Shown: positions 18,246 through 27,980 of the stretch, in pieces
How the letters are laid out: every line of letters begins with the position of its first letter
Numbering within the stretch: the first letter of the stretch is position 1
Origin: Acidicapsa acidisoli
Lineage (GTDB): Bacteria > Acidobacteriota > Terriglobia > Terriglobales > Acidobacteriaceae
Direction of reading: 5' to 3'
NCBI RefSeq assembly: GCF_025685625.1
Contig: NZ_JAGSYI010000003.1
Location: 434,001-498,000 of the forward strand
Length of the DNA stretch: 64,000 nucleotides
Position numbers and translations under genes: made by a program
Notes under the pieces: generated by a model
Databases searched by the model: none
What the model was told of the DNA's origin: nothing
Seen by the model: the letters and a program-made list of their open reading frames with translations, nothing else

Positions 18246-19328
18246 CTAAACCGCTGCCGCGCCGCTGACAATCTCGATGATTTCCTTGGTAATCGCCGCC
18301 TGACGCAGCCGGTTCATCTGCAAGGTGTAGCTGTCAATCATGTCGGTTGCGTTGTTCGTCGCCGAATCCATCGCCGTCATTCGCGCTGCGTGCTCGGCAG
18401 CCACCGACTCCGCCAGCGCGTGAAAAAGCATTGCCGAAACATATTGCGGCAGGAGCCCGTTGAACAGCTCTTCGGCGGGCTGCTCATAGATGTAGTCCAC
18501 ACCAGCCGTACCGAACTTCTTCGCCTCTGTGTCAGCTTCCGCTGTATCCTCCGGGCTCAGCGGAACTCCAGCGGAAACTGCAGCTTCCGCAGCGCGTTCC
18601 CGCTCCTCGGCCGTAGGCTCAATCGCACTGGTAATCTCGTGCTTGCCGATCTCGATCAACGGCAGCAGGCGCTCCACAACCACGCGCTGTTGAATCACCG
18701 ACTTGAACTCGTTGTAGATCACGTAGCAGGCGTCAATCTCTTCATGCACGTAGCGCGAAACCACGTCACGAGCCAGTTCGAACACACCTCCGGCAGTCAG
18801 TTTTTCCAGCATTCCAACGTGATCGCCGATTACCTCGATCTGCTTCTTGCGCTCGCGATGCCGCTTGGTAATCGTCGAGCCCATTTCGCCTTCCACCTGC
18901 TCTTCAGTAACCACAGCAGCCGGGTAGCGCCGGCGGAATTGGTCCGTAGCCTTGCGTCCTATCGCCTCGAGATCGAACTCCTGGTCTTTGTTCGCCTCCA
19001 GAAACTGGAAGCTGGCTTTGAGGATGTTGCTGTTGAATGCCCCTGCAAATCCACGGTCGCCGCTGACCACAATCAGCAGGATTTTCTTCTCCGGCCGCGT
19101 GGCAAAGAGCGGATGACGCAGATTTCCCGTCACTGAATCGATGATCTCGATACGGCGAATCAGCGACACCAGTACGCTGGTGATCATTTGCACATAGGGC
19201 CGCGCCGCCATTGCCCTGGCCTGCGCGCGACGCAGACGGGCAGCCGAGACCATTTTCATGGCCTTGGTAATCTGCCGCGTGCTCTTCACGCTGCGGATGC
19301 GTCGCCTTAGATCGAGTACACTTGCCAT
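18246..19328 (-). CDS. atpG: F1Fo ATP synthase subunit gamma, enlarged
   Basis: Rotor shaft of F1. The N-terminal RRRIRSVKSTRQITKAMKMV and C-terminal RQAAITKEIIEIVSGAAAV helices are canonical. At 360 residues it is about 70 longer than the usual 285-300. The extra length is in two places: about residues 140-170 (charged, with STITKRHRERKKQIEVIGDH) and about 228-272 (acidic, low complexity, TAEERERAAEAAVSAG and SPEDTAEADTEAKK). The frame is continuous, so this is not an assembly artefact. Sits 23 nt after atpA. Confidence 0.95.
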   Translation of the reverse strand: MASVLDLRRRIRSVKSTRQITKAMKMVSAARLRRAQARAMAARPYVQMITSVLVSLIRRIEIIDSVTGNLRHPLFATRPEKKILLIVVSGDRGFAGAFNSNILKASFQFLEANKDQEFDLEAIGRKATDQFRRRYPAAVVTEEQVEGEMGSTITKRHRERKKQIEVIGDHVGMLEKLTAGGVFELARDVVSRYVHEEIDACYVIYNEFKSVIQQRVVVERLLPLIEIGKHEITSAIEPTAEERERAAEAAVSAGVPLSPEDTAEADTEAKKFGTAGVDYIYEQPAEELFNGLLPQYVSAMLFHALAESVAAEHAARMTAMDSATNNATDMIDSYTLQMNRLRQAAITKEIIEIVSGAAAV

Positions 19329-19351
19329 CGTTTATTCCGTTCCTGGTTTCC

Positions 19352-20887
19352 TTATGCCTTCGCCGCAGCTTCCTGATTGGCCTTGAAGTTCGCCGAGTAT
19401 TCCTTCAGCGCCTCGTGCAGCCGGTTCTTGATGTCATCGTCCAGCTGCTTCTTCTTGGTCAAGTCATCCATCAAGGCACTCTGCGCCGAGGTGAGATAGC
19501 TGTACAGACCGTCCTCAAAAGCCCGAATCTCTGAAACCTGCAGCGGATCAAGATATCCCTGCGTGCCGGCAAAGAGAATCGCGACTTGCTGCTGCCAGGT
19601 CAACGGGTCAAACTGCGGTTGCTTGAGCAATTCCGTCAGCCGTTGGCCGCGGCTCAACTGCTTCTGCGTCAGCGGATCGAGGTCCGATCCGAACTGTGCA
19701 AAGGCAGCCAGTTCGCGGTACTGCGCCAGATCCAGCTTCAGCGTCGATCCAACCTGCTTGGTCGCCTTGATAGCAGCCGAGAATCCGACGCGGCTTACCG
19801 AGAGGCCCACGTTGACGGCGGGACGAATACCCGAGTTGAAGAGATCGGTTTCAAGGAAGATTTGACCATCCGTAATCGAAATCACGTTGGTCGGAATGTA
19901 CGCGGAAACGTCGCCGGCCTGGGTCTCGACGATCGGGAGAGCGGTCAATGATCCGCCGCCGTTCTTGGCGCTCAGCTTCGCCGAACGCTCGAGCAGACGC
20001 GAGTGCAGGTAGAAGACGTCGCCCGGATACGCTTCGCGGCCTGGAGGACGGCGCAGAAGCAGAGAAATCTCGCGGTACGCCATGGCGTGCTTGGACAGAT
20101 CGTCGTAGATCACCAGCGCATGACGGCCCGAATCGCGGAAGAACTCGCCAATCGCGGTCGCCGCGTAAGGCGCGAGATACAGGAGCGGCGCAGGCTCAGA
20201 AGCCGAAGCAGCGACGATGATCGTGTGGCCCATGGCGCCGGCCTCGGTCAGCGTCTGGACAACCTGGGCAATCGAAGACCGCTTCTGCCCGATCGCGCAA
20301 TAGATGCAGATCAGGTTGTTCTTGGCGTTGTTGATGATCGTATCCAGCACCACGGCCGTCTTGCCGGTCTGGCGGTCGCCAATGATCAGCTCGCGCTGTC
20401 CGCGGCCGATGGGAATCATCGAGTCAATGGCTTTGATGCCCGTCGCCATCGGTTCCCGCACCGGTTCGCGGTCGATGATTCCGGGAGCGAGGCGCTCAAC
20501 GGGCAGCGTCGCCGTCGTCGCAATCGGTCCCTTGCCGTCGATGGGCGCTCCGAGCGCATTAACTACGCGGCCGATCATTGCCTCGCCGACAGGGACACTC
20601 AGAATCTTCCCGGTCCGCTTGACCTCGTCACCCTCGCTCAGTTCGGTGTAGTCGCCCAGAAGCACGGAGCCAACCTGGTCCTCTTCGAGGCTCATTGCCA
20701 GGCCTGCAATGCCATGGGGAAACGAGAGCAGTTCACCCGCCATGGCCTTGTCCAGACCGTGAAGGCGCGCAATGCCATCGCCGAGGGAGATGATGGTGCC
20801 AACTTCATCGACCCGGACCTTCGAGTCGTAATTCGCGATTTGCTCGCGAAGAATCTGCGAAATCTCGTCTGCCTTAATCTGAGCCAT
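19352..20887 (-). CDS. atpA: F1Fo ATP synthase subunit alpha
   Basis: Regulatory nucleotide-binding F1 subunit, 511 residues. The P-loop is [34 protein letters not shown] and [14 protein letters not shown] (with the arginine finger region) are intact. The start is [17 protein letters not shown]. Followed by atpG after 23 nt; the upstream neighbour atpH is 81 nt away. Confidence 0.97.
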   Translation of the reverse strand: MAQIKADEISQILREQIANYDSKVRVDEVGTIISLGDGIARLHGLDKAMAGELLSFPHGIAGLAMSLEEDQVGSVLLGDYTELSEGDEVKRTGKILSVPVGEAMIGRVVNALGAPIDGKGPIATTATLPVERLAPGIIDREPVREPMATGIKAIDSMIPIGRGQRELIIGDRQTGKTAVVLDTIINNAKNNLICIYCAIGQKRSSIAQVVQTLTEAGAMGHTIIVAASASEPAPLLYLAPYAATAIGEFFRDSGRHALVIYDDLSKHAMAYREISLLLRRPPGREAYPGDVFYLHSRLLERSAKLSAKNGGGSLTALPIVETQAGDVSAYIPTNVISITDGQIFLETDLFNSGIRPAVNVGLSVSRVGFSAAIKATKQVGSTLKLDLAQYRELAAFAQFGSDLDPLTQKQLSRGQRLTELLKQPQFDPLTWQQQVAILFAGTQGYLDPLQVSEIRAFEDGLYSYLTSAQSALMDDLTKKKQLDDDIKNRLHEALKEYSANFKANQEAAAKA

Positions 20888-20968
20888 GCCTGCGTTTCCT
20901 GTTCTTTCCTTAATTCCTATTCAAAATTTCAGGGTCTTCCAGCCTTGCCGCAGCGTGGAAACAATGAA

Positions 20969-21505
20969 TTAACTGGCGAGTTCTTCCTTCAATCGCTCTA
21001 CCCGTCCCAGCACCGAGCCGTCATAGACTTTCGAGCCGATTCGAACCACGACGCCGCCCAGAATCGACGGATCGAGCTTGAATGTTGCGTCTACACGTCC
21101 CTGGGTCAGTTCGGCAACATGCGCCAGCAGCGCGGCCTTGTCCTCCGCGTTCAATTCGCGGGCTGTCGTGACCTCCGCCTGGTGCACACCCAATCGCCGC
21201 TGCAGTTCCGCGTGGTACTCGGCAACCACCTCATGCACCGCGCCGATCCGGTCGTGATCGATGAGCACCGCGAGCAGATTCCGCACCTGCGGAGCAAGCC
21301 CAAGCTTCGACTTCATTCCGTCGAGCACTGCAATCTTCTGCACCGCCGGAACCGACGGATCCTCGAAGACCTCACGCAAGTCACCGCTTGCGTCCCATGC
21401 GGCCAGAAAATCCCGCAACTGCTGGTCAACGGAGTCCGCGCCAAGATGAAACTGCGCCACCACATCGGCGAAAGCCTGCGCATAGCGGGAAACAAAAGCA
21501 GCCAT
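20969..21505 (-). CDS. atpH: F1Fo ATP synthase subunit delta
   Basis: Peripheral-stalk cap, 178 residues: FVSRYAQAFADVV at the N-terminus and the family C-terminal pattern KLDPSILGGVVVRIGSKVYD, then VLGRVERLKEEL. Its ATG shares one base with the stop codon of the upstream b-subunit gene (TGATG), so the two are translationally coupled. Confidence 0.95.
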   Translation of the reverse strand: MAAFVSRYAQAFADVVAQFHLGADSVDQQLRDFLAAWDASGDLREVFEDPSVPAVQKIAVLDGMKSKLGLAPQVRNLLAVLIDHDRIGAVHEVVAEYHAELQRRLGVHQAEVTTARELNAEDKAALLAHVAELTQGRVDATFKLDPSILGGVVVRIGSKVYDGSVLGRVERLKEELAS

Positions 21506-22251
21506 CAGTTTTGCCCTCCCGCGCTGGCTTTGCTATCTCGCGCAAACTCGGCGATGAGCGCCCTATCGGTATCCTCAGTTAGCGTCAACTGACTCAGCGC
21601 CCGGTCAATCGCCAGATCGGCGGCGTATTCCTTCAGACCGTGTCGCGCCTGGGCTGCGGCAACCTGAATCTCCTGCTCAGCCGAGGCGACAATCCGCGCG
21701 CTTTCCTCGCTGATCGAGGCCTTGATCCGCGCCTCATCCTCGCGCATCTCTTCCTCTAGCCGCTTACGAATCGCGGCAATCTCCGCGTCCAGCCCGGCCA
21801 GTTGGGCCTCAACGGCGCTCATCCGAGCATTGGCGTCTGCCGTGGCCGTCCGAGCCGTCTCCAAGTCCTTGCTCAGCTTTTCGGAACGCTCTCGCATGGC
21901 CTTGGGCAGAATCCGAAACAGGGGAATGCCGATGGCGAGCAGAATGACCGCAAAGTTGATGTATTCAAAGCCCGTAGCCGCAGTATCTACATCCATATGA
22001 AGCAGCTTTGCGAGCGCCTGCACCGAAGCCGAATGGCGGTATTCCTGGGTCTCGTCCGCCTCGGATTTTTTGACTTCCTTATGGGCGTCTTTGAACGGCG
22101 AATCGGACGCGGAGGGAACAGGCTGCGTCGGCGCCGTTGAGTCAGAGGCCTGCGCCGTGAGGGTCAAAGGTGAGAGGGAGACTCCAAAAATGAGCACCGC
22201 CAAAAAGATCGAGCCGCTCACACTGCGAGGAGATAACTTGCGAAGAATCAA
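21505..22251 (-). CDS. atpF: F1Fo ATP synthase b-type subunit with N-terminal leader
   Basis: A 248-residue b subunit, longer than the usual 156-170. It begins with a signal-peptide-like segment (SGSIFLAVLIFGVSLSPL, then LTLTAQA) and a hydrophilic stretch of about 60 residues. The membrane anchor is at about residues 95-115 (FEYINFAVILLAIGIPLF), followed by the long charged dimerising helix. The start overlaps the upstream b' gene by 4 nt (ATGA). The pre-anchor extension suggests a processed periplasmic N-terminus, which is an inference; such leaders are seen in some other bacterial b subunits. Confidence 0.88.
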   Translation of the reverse strand: MILRKLSPRSVSGSIFLAVLIFGVSLSPLTLTAQASDSTAPTQPVPSASDSPFKDAHKEVKKSEADETQEYRHSASVQALAKLLHMDVDTAATGFEYINFAVILLAIGIPLFRILPKAMRERSEKLSKDLETARTATADANARMSAVEAQLAGLDAEIAAIRKRLEEEMREDEARIKASISEESARIVASAEQEIQVAAAQARHGLKEYAADLAIDRALSQLTLTEDTDRALIAEFARDSKASAGGQN

Positions 22252-22706
22252 CGGGAACCCCCGGCAGTCGCCGGCAACACGGCACGTATCACCTGTTCAG
22301 CCAACTGGTCGATCCCGGCCAGCAATGCCTTGCGAGCAGCGGCGGCTTCGGCCTCCAATCCAGTTCTGGCATCGAGCACCTGCTGAAGCGCCGATTTGCG
22401 CGCTGCGTCAAGCGCAGAATCTCGCTCCTGCGCCCATTGGTGTAGACGCTGTTCTCGCACGCGGAAGACCTCGGCGCGAGCCTGGCGTAACTTGGCGGCG
22501 TAATCGGCGGCTTTGGCTTCCGCCGCGGCAATCGCCTTGTTCGCTTCTTCAATTGCACCCGCAGTGCGCGCACGACGCTCTCTCAAAGTGCGGCTCAATG
22601 GCCCTTGAACCAGAAACTGGTAGGCCAGCACGAGAACGATAAAAAGGAACAGAGTCGGCAGGGATGAGAGCAGAAGATCGCCGAGTTGTCGAATGGTTTC
22701 TTGCAT
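22248..22706 (-). CDS. F1Fo ATP synthase second b-type (b') subunit
   Basis: 152 residues from the ATG at 22706: an N-terminal membrane segment (LPTLFLFIVLVLAYQFLV) then a long Ala/Glu/Arg helix (EEANKAIAAAEAKAADYAAK), the b/b' architecture. A 14-residue in-frame extension to 22748 is less likely. It overlaps atpF by 4 nt. The pair of different b genes implies a heterodimeric peripheral stalk. The a and c subunit genes are not in this window, so the Fo membrane sector must be encoded elsewhere. Confidence 0.88.
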   Translation of the reverse strand: MQETIRQLGDLLLSSLPTLFLFIVLVLAYQFLVQGPLSRTLRERRARTAGAIEEANKAIAAAEAKAADYAAKLRQARAEVFRVREQRLHQWAQERDSALDAARKSALQQVLDARTGLEAEAAAARKALLAGIDQLAEQVIRAVLPATAGGSR

Positions 22707-23041
22707 GTTGGTATGGAACGCCTGCCCATCGGTTTTTGCGCATTTCACGCGGGAACACTCTTTTGTAACAGGGGCAAAACTCTATGTCAACGAATCCGCA
22801 GGTCTTGTTTCGGAACCGGAAGGAGAGTGAATGGAACCTTCGCTCCGAGGTGAAAATCGGCAAAAGATTTGTGTTGCATCAACTGGAAACAGGCTTACAC
22901 TTAGGTTATCACCTCGACCCGGTTCAGGGTCCAGCGGGCTGCAGGCTTCGGGAAGTATCTCCACTCCCGGGGTCGGCAGCCCACCTTATTTTGCGAGAAG
23001 TTCCAAGGCTCAAGTCGCAGATCTTACATGCATTACCTGCC
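22707..23041 (-). other. Leader/intergenic region of the ATP synthase operon with candidate structured RNA
   Basis: 335 bp lie between hflX and the b' gene with no credible reading frame. The core at 22903-22982 holds three nested or serial stems: AGGT/ACCT (22903-22914), GACCC/GGGTC around a 6-nt loop (22916-22931), and GGGCTGC/GCAGCCC (22936-22942 with 22976-22982), the last enclosing an inner GGG-A-GT/AC-T-CCC-type hairpin. No T-tract follows, so it does not look like an intrinsic terminator of hflX. I could not assign it to TPP, 6S, SRP or another family. The position suits a leader RNA acting on the atp operon. Confidence 0.4.
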
Positions 23042-24448
23042 TCAATCCCTGTTTCCAAGTCCTTGCTTCACCCGTCCCACCAGGGAAGCCGGGCCGCGCA
23101 CCGAAAGATGGACTCGTTCGTCGTCAAATGCCCTGCTATGAATCACCATTCCCGCTTCAATCGCAGCGAGCGTCGCGCCATCCGACTGCGGCACCACCAA
23201 CTCAGCCTCCACCAGCGGGTCCGCGACCAGCGCCTCGTCAATCGCCTCAAGCAGCCCACTCAGCCCGTCTAAGCCCTCACCGGTCCGAGCAGAGACCGCA
23301 ACCATGCCTCTTGAACCCAGCCCGGCGCGCTCGTCCGGCGTCAGCAGATCGATCTTGTTCAAGACCTCGATGCGCGGTTTATCCAGCACTTCCAGCTCGC
23401 CGAGAACCTTTTCGACCTGTACCTTTTGCTCCTCGCCATACGCAGAGGAAGCATCCCGTACATGCAGTAGCACCTCGGCCCGCTCGACTTCTTCGAGCGT
23501 CGCGCGGAAGCTGGTTACCAAAGTGTGCGGCAGATTGCGGATGAATCCTACGGTATCCGAGAGCAGAATGCGGCGGCGGCTGGGTAACTCCAACGCTCGT
23601 AGCTTGGGGTCCAGCGTAGCGAACATGCGCGACGAAGCGAGCACTCCAGCCCCCGTCAGCCGGTTGAACAGCGTGCTCTTGCCAGCATTTGTGTAGCCCA
23701 CCAGAGCTACAGTCGGCACCGGAACCGCCTCACGCCTCTGCCGTTGCTGCCGCCGGATCTTGCGCACCGAGTCCAGTTCGCCTCGCAGATGCACGAGCCG
23801 CCGCTGAATCCTGCGCCGGTCGGTTTCTAACTGCGTTTCGCCGGGGCCGCGTGTGCCGATGCCGCCCCCCAACTGGGACATCGCCTTGCCCCGGCCAGTC
23901 AGGCGCGGCAACATGTATTCCAATTGCGCCAACTCCACCTGCAATTGGCCCTCGCGAGTCCGTGCATGGCGGGCAAAAATGTCCAGAATCAACTGCGTCC
24001 GATCCAGCACCAGGCATGGCAATAGGCCTTCGAGGTTTCGCAATTGCGTCGGCGTCAGGTCGTGATCGAAGACCACCAGATCGGCGTGATTTGCCGCCGC
24101 AATGCCGGCAATCTCCTCGACTTTGCCCGCGCCAATCAGGGTTGCCGGGTCGGGCCGGCTGCGCCGCTGCAACACCTGGGCAATCACCAGTGCGCCGGCA
24201 CTTTCCACCAGCTCGCGAAACTCCACCAAGGAAGCGTCGGCGCTCAACTCGGTCGAAATTCCCGAAAGCGGCCCGGCAGTCAACAATGGGGCCTGCCCGA
24301 ATGGAAGCTGCCCGGTCTCGTCCTCGGAGTCCGCGCCGGATGCGGCTAGCGCGGCAGCCCGCGCGCTGTCTGCACCGGGACGGCGAACCGCACTTCGGCT
24401 GGAAATCTCCACCCCAACCAGCACGGCGCGCTCCTGCCGGCCACGCAC
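23042..24448 (-). CDS. hflX: Ribosome-associated GTPase HflX
   Basis: A 468-residue GTPase that rescues or splits stalled ribosomes. The N-terminal HflX domain contains [18 protein letters not shown] and the Gly-rich [19 protein letters not shown]. The G domain begins near residue 250 with G1 [10 protein letters not shown]3 SDTVGFI and G4 NKIDLL. The start is a GTG; the first 50 residues (Ala/Ser-rich) are atypical and a later start is possible. It follows hfq by 109 nt on the same strand, the hfq-hflX order seen in many bacteria. Confidence 0.93.
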   Translation of the reverse strand: MRGRQERAVLVGVEISSRSAVRRPGADSARAAALAASGADSEDETGQLPFGQAPLLTAGPLSGISTELSADASLVEFRELVESAGALVIAQVLQRRSRPDPATLIGAGKVEEIAGIAAANHADLVVFDHDLTPTQLRNLEGLLPCLVLDRTQLILDIFARHARTREGQLQVELAQLEYMLPRLTGRGKAMSQLGGGIGTRGPGETQLETDRRRIQRRLVHLRGELDSVRKIRRQQRQRREAVPVPTVALVGYTNAGKSTLFNRLTGAGVLASSRMFATLDPKLRALELPSRRRILLSDTVGFIRNLPHTLVTSFRATLEEVERAEVLLHVRDASSAYGEEQKVQVEKVLGELEVLDKPRIEVLNKIDLLTPDERAGLGSRGMVAVSARTGEGLDGLSGLLEAIDEALVADPLVEAELVVPQSDGATLAAIEAGMVIHSRAFDDERVHLSVRGPASLVGRVKQGLGNRD

Positions 24449-24557
24449 ACCTTCCGAAGAACCAAGCGCAGCTCTCCCGGAAGGGACAAAACCAGAACCG
24501 GTTTCGTCCCTCGGAGCATCTCCAACGGCTTGACTTTGCTTGTTGCGAATAACGTGC

Positions 24558-24893
24558 CTACGGATGGCTCAGCAAAGGATTGCTTGCGGGATTGCTCGCG
24601 GGAGGTGACGCAGGACCCGCTCCCGGCGTGGCCGGTCCACTGGCGGCTTGCCCAGCGGGCCTGAAATCGGGCGCGTGCATGACGCTCCGGTTGCTGACAA
24701 CCGTCGAGATTGCATGCTTGAAGATCAGTTGCTCCTGGCTGTTGTTTTCCAGCAGCACCGAATACTTGTCGAACGACCGAATCTTCCCAGTCAACTTAAC
24801 GCCGCTGACCAGATAGATGGTGATGGGGGTTTTATCCTTGCGGACCGTGTTCAGGAATGTGTCCTGAATGTTTTGTGCCGGCTTGTTCTCCAT
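24558..24893 (-). CDS. hfq: RNA chaperone Hfq
   Basis: Hexameric Sm-like protein that pairs small RNAs with mRNAs. 111 residues: the Sm1 segment ([20 protein letters not shown], then [20 protein letters not shown]) and Sm2 ([10 protein letters not shown]) are standard to about residue 68. The tail from about residue 78 is Pro/Ala/Gly/Ser-rich and disordered, with a short PASNPASNP repeat. Start [11 protein letters not shown]. Upstream of hflX. Confidence 0.95.
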   Translation of the reverse strand: MENKPAQNIQDTFLNTVRKDKTPITIYLVSGVKLTGKIRSFDKYSVLLENNSQEQLIFKHAISTVVSNRSVMHAPDFRPAGQAASGPATPGAGPASPPASNPASNPLLSHP

Positions 24894-25301
24894 GTGCCGA
24901 TCTCCTGCTTTCTTGTTCTCAAATTGTGTTCATTCGACCTGGAGCCAGCCCGGCAGAAATCGCTTGTCAGCGCGGATTGCGAACCTGAATCGAAAAACGT
25001 CAGGTTCTGTCTGCAAGCAGAATCACCTTTTACTGCCTGTGAATGGCTCACGCTCATTGCTCAACCGGTTACCCCAGAGATACGCATGCTCAACTCTGCG
25101 GTTCCCGCAATATACCAATCTCACTATAGGCTTTGTGGCCTTGGTTCAACAATCCCTTGTAGCTCACTGTCTCAAATTGGACTCTTTTGCATACCGTCTG
25201 GATCTTCCATTCGCAATCGACCTTGCGGCTGGCAGTGGTCGCGCTCCGAACAGAATTCTGTTTACGTATTAGACGAGAGACGATGTTGATAAACTAATTA
25301 A
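24894..25301. other. 408-bp intergenic region with a stem-loop between hfq and the aminotransferase
   Basis: Divergent promoter region with no supported gene. One clear structure is GAACCTGA (24981-24988) paired with TCAGGTTC (25000-25007) around ATCGAAAAACG, extended by an inner CG/CG pair. It is followed by a short CTGCAAGCAG palindrome (25011-25020). It could be an RNA hairpin in the hfq leader or a small RNA; no strong promoter or T-tract was identified. Confidence 0.4.
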
Positions 25302-26516
25302 GTGGCAAATTCAGAAACATCCGTAGCCAATCCAGCAGCGATTCCGCATTCCGCTCCGACGCCTGGTCAGATGCCTATTCCGATGCTTGACCTGTCGCGC
25401 CAGTACACTCCCATTCGTGAAGAAGTCTTGGCCGCGTTGGCGGAAGTGGTCGACCGGCAGCAGTTCATTCTGGGCCAGCCAGTGGCAGCATTCGAGCGTG
25501 CCGCAGCGCAGGCTCTTGGCGTAGCAGAAGCGACGGGCTGCTCCTCTGGCACGGACGCGCTTTGGCTGGCGCTGGCTGCCGCGGAGATCGGCCCGGGATC
25601 GGCTGTCATCACCACGCCGTTCAGCTTCTTCGCCTCGGTCAGTTCAATCGTGCGCGCGGGAGCTACACCGGTTCTCGCCGATATTGACCCGGTTACGTTC
25701 AACCTCGATGCGGCGGGGGTTGAAAGGATTCTTCAATCGGCGCAGCCAGTGCCGGTGCGGGCGCTGCTGCCGGTGCACCTCTATGGCCAATGCGTCGCCT
25801 GGAATGAGTTTGCGCGCATAGGCAAGGATTACTCGCTCACCTTGGTCGAAGACGCGGCGCAGGCCTGGGGTGCGCGATATAACGGCATATCCGCCGGGGC
25901 TCTTGGCGATATAGCCGCATTCAGTTTCTACCCGACGAAGAATCTCAATGCCGCTGGCGATGCGGGGCTCGTCACGACAACACGCCCTGAGCTTGCTGAG
26001 CGCGTGAGGATGCTGCGCCAGCACGGTATGCGCCAGCGTTATCACCACGACGAAATCGGCTGGAATGCCCGCATGGACGGCTTCCAGGGTGCTGTGCTGC
26101 AGGTGAATCTGCGCCATATTCCTGAGCGCAATGCGCTTCGCCGCGAAGCCGCCATGCGCTACCACCGGCTCTTCGAGGCTGCAGGGCTCGCGGAGAGCGG
26201 TATTTACCCGAATCACAGTGTTGTTCTGCCCAAGGAAGTTGAGCCTAACCACCATATCTGGCACCAGTATGTGATTCGCACGGTTCGGCGCGATGCTTTG
26301 CGCCAACACCTTACTGCTCAGCAGATTGGGAGTGAGATCTATTATCCGGTCCCGCTGCATAGGCAGAAGGCGCTGGAATTTCTGGGTTACAAAGAAGGCA
26401 GCTTTCCGGAGGCAGAGCGGGCGGCAAATGAGGTTCTGGCGCTGCCGATCTTCCCGGAAATTCGGCTGGATGAGCAGGAGCGGGTGGTTGGTGCGATTGC
26501 GGAATTCCTCAGTTAG
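25302..26516 (+). CDS. DegT/DnrJ/EryC1/StrS-family sugar aminotransferase
   Basis: A 404-residue PLP-dependent enzyme that transaminates nucleotide-linked keto sugars for glycan or antibiotic synthesis. It shows MLDLSRQYTPIREEVLAALA, CSSGTDALWLAL, ITTPFSFFASV, LVEDAAQAWGARYNG and the PLP-lysine motif FSFYPTKNLNAAGDAG. The C-terminal domain has HIWHQYVIR and IYYPVPLHRQKAL. The start is a GTG at 25302 after a long leader; the first 24 residues are Ala/Pro-rich and may not be native. No other sugar genes are adjacent. Confidence 0.9.
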   Translation: MANSETSVANPAAIPHSAPTPGQMPIPMLDLSRQYTPIREEVLAALAEVVDRQQFILGQPVAAFERAAAQALGVAEATGCSSGTDALWLALAAAEIGPGSAVITTPFSFFASVSSIVRAGATPVLADIDPVTFNLDAAGVERILQSAQPVPVRALLPVHLYGQCVAWNEFARIGKDYSLTLVEDAAQAWGARYNGISAGALGDIAAFSFYPTKNLNAAGDAGLVTTTRPELAERVRMLRQHGMRQRYHHDEIGWNARMDGFQGAVLQVNLRHIPERNALRREAAMRYHRLFEAAGLAESGIYPNHSVVLPKEVEPNHHIWHQYVIRTVRRDALRQHLTAQQIGSEIYYPVPLHRQKALEFLGYKEGSFPEAERAANEVLALPIFPEIRLDEQERVVGAIAEFLS

Positions 26517-26655
26517 TCCGGACTAAACACCTGATTTTGGCTGAGCGCACAGGCGAGACCGGCAATATAGATTGCGGGATTTACTAGATAGAATGCCGGA
26601 TATTCAACGCAAGCTACAGGATTTTTAACGTTAGTTGCGGGACGTTTCGTGCGAT

Positions 26656-27978
26656 TTATCGTTTCTTCCTCTTGGCTGCGGCTTTGGCCTTTGCGGCTTC
26701 ATCCTGATCGTGGGTCAGGACGATCGGGGCCTGGTCGGAGCCGGTTCGCTTGACCATATTTCCTTCCAGGCGGAAGGCCAGGGTTCGCGGTGACACCGGC
26801 CGGGTGATGCCCGTTTCCGGATCGACACTGACGTCGGGACCGTTCGCAATCGCGAAAGAGAAGACCGGCTCCGCTACTCCGTTCACGGTCTCCTGAGAAA
26901 TCTTCACCGGAAGATAACCTTGAATGCCGTGTAGACGATAGGCCGTCTCATAACGGTGATGATTCAGGCTCCAGGTGAACACGCGGATCTGGTCGAAGTC
27001 GTAGGGCAGGCCGCCACGCGGTGGCGACAGGACAGTCACGAATTCAGTGATCTCTTTGCTGACCGGAGGGGTCGTAGCGTCGCTTGCGTCGCTGATCGTA
27101 TCTGTGCTGGAGTTGCTTTTTGCAGCAGAGGCAGCGCTGGGGTGGGATTTTCGGGGCATTTTCCCAGGTTTGCCGTCCTTCCGAAGTTCACGGCCTGATC
27201 CGTCGTCGACTACTTTGGCGATTGGATAGGCTGCGACCATTCGCTGGCCCTCGGCGTATTGGCCTACTTCGTCGGGAACGTCCACATCGACGCGGTTGGC
27301 CAGCAGCCAGCCGGTATGTCCGGCGCTGTCGCGCACCAGCCACCAATCCTCCATTGGCACTGGCATTGGCGTGGGAGGCGTTGCGGGTTCTGTTTCGGTC
27401 GTCGAAGCGGTTGAGGAAGCGGCTGCCGGGGTCTTGACCTTTACTGCGGGCTTCGCTGGAGGAGCTGTGCCGGGAGCGGGCGCTTTGGCTACTGTCCCGC
27501 GCTCCAGCAACTGTACCTTCGCATTGCCTGAGATGAGCAGGAAATGCGGGGTCTCGCGGCCTGGGAGCACATGCATATATAAGTCGTCGCGAAGCTCTCC
27601 GTTGGCGACGACGGGGTCTTCTGCGTGCTTCTTAGAGAGATCCTGAAACTGCGCGTAGAGTTTGTCGTCGATGATGGCGTGATCTTCGAGCCAGCCGATC
27701 TCGCCTTTGGGTGTTCGCACCTTGACGAAGCGTTTACCCTTTTCCACCACTTCGAGCGCTTCGCCGTTCGTCACCAGTGCCGTGCGGTTCGAGACGGCTG
27801 CGACGCGGTCGTGAAGATAGACCTGACGCGCGGAGACGTAGACGAATTCGTGTTGTTCGTGATGAAAGCGCGAGCAGCCCGCGAGAAGCGCCGCAGGCAG
27901 CAGCAGCCACAGGGGAGCTAAAGATAGACGACGCGTGGGCACGGGGGACCGCAATCTACTAAGAGGATAGCATCGCAA
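26656..27978 (-). CDS. Lipoprotein with SH3-like domains
   Basis: A 440-residue predicted lipoprotein: hydrophobic leader LAPLWLLLPAALLAGCSR with a lipobox Cys. After it comes an SH3-type segment (VYVSARQVYLHDRVAAVSNR, then GEALEVVEKGKRFVKVRTPK and EIGWLE), an Ala/Pro/Thr-rich linker, a second SH3-like remnant (WWLVRDSAGHTGWLLANRVD) and a C-terminal beta-rich domain ending in KAKAAAKRKKR. The start is a TTG (27978); a GTG at 27942 gives a cleaner signal peptide. Probably envelope-associated; function unknown. No operon partner. Confidence 0.7.
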   Translation of the reverse strand: MRCYPLSRLRSPVPTRRLSLAPLWLLLPAALLAGCSRFHHEQHEFVYVSARQVYLHDRVAAVSNRTALVTNGEALEVVEKGKRFVKVRTPKGEIGWLEDHAIIDDKLYAQFQDLSKKHAEDPVVANGELRDDLYMHVLPGRETPHFLLISGNAKVQLLERGTVAKAPAPGTAPPAKPAVKVKTPAAASSTASTTETEPATPPTPMPVPMEDWWLVRDSAGHTGWLLANRVDVDVPDEVGQYAEGQRMVAAYPIAKVVDDGSGRELRKDGKPGKMPRKSHPSAASAAKSNSSTDTISDASDATTPPVSKEITEFVTVLSPPRGGLPYDFDQIRVFTWSLNHHRYETAYRLHGIQGYLPVKISQETVNGVAEPVFSFAIANGPDVSVDPETGITRPVSPRTLAFRLEGNMVKRTGSDQAPIVLTHDQDEAAKAKAAAKRKKR

Positions 27979-27980
27979 GG

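Noticed and set aside
22903-22982. TPP riboswitch, 6S RNA or SRP RNA as identity of the atp leader structure
   Set aside because: The CTGAGA element and GGATAATGCC-type core of TPP riboswitches are absent; the SRP tetraloop/asymmetric loop and the 6S bubble architecture are not recognisable. Kept only as an unassigned structured region.
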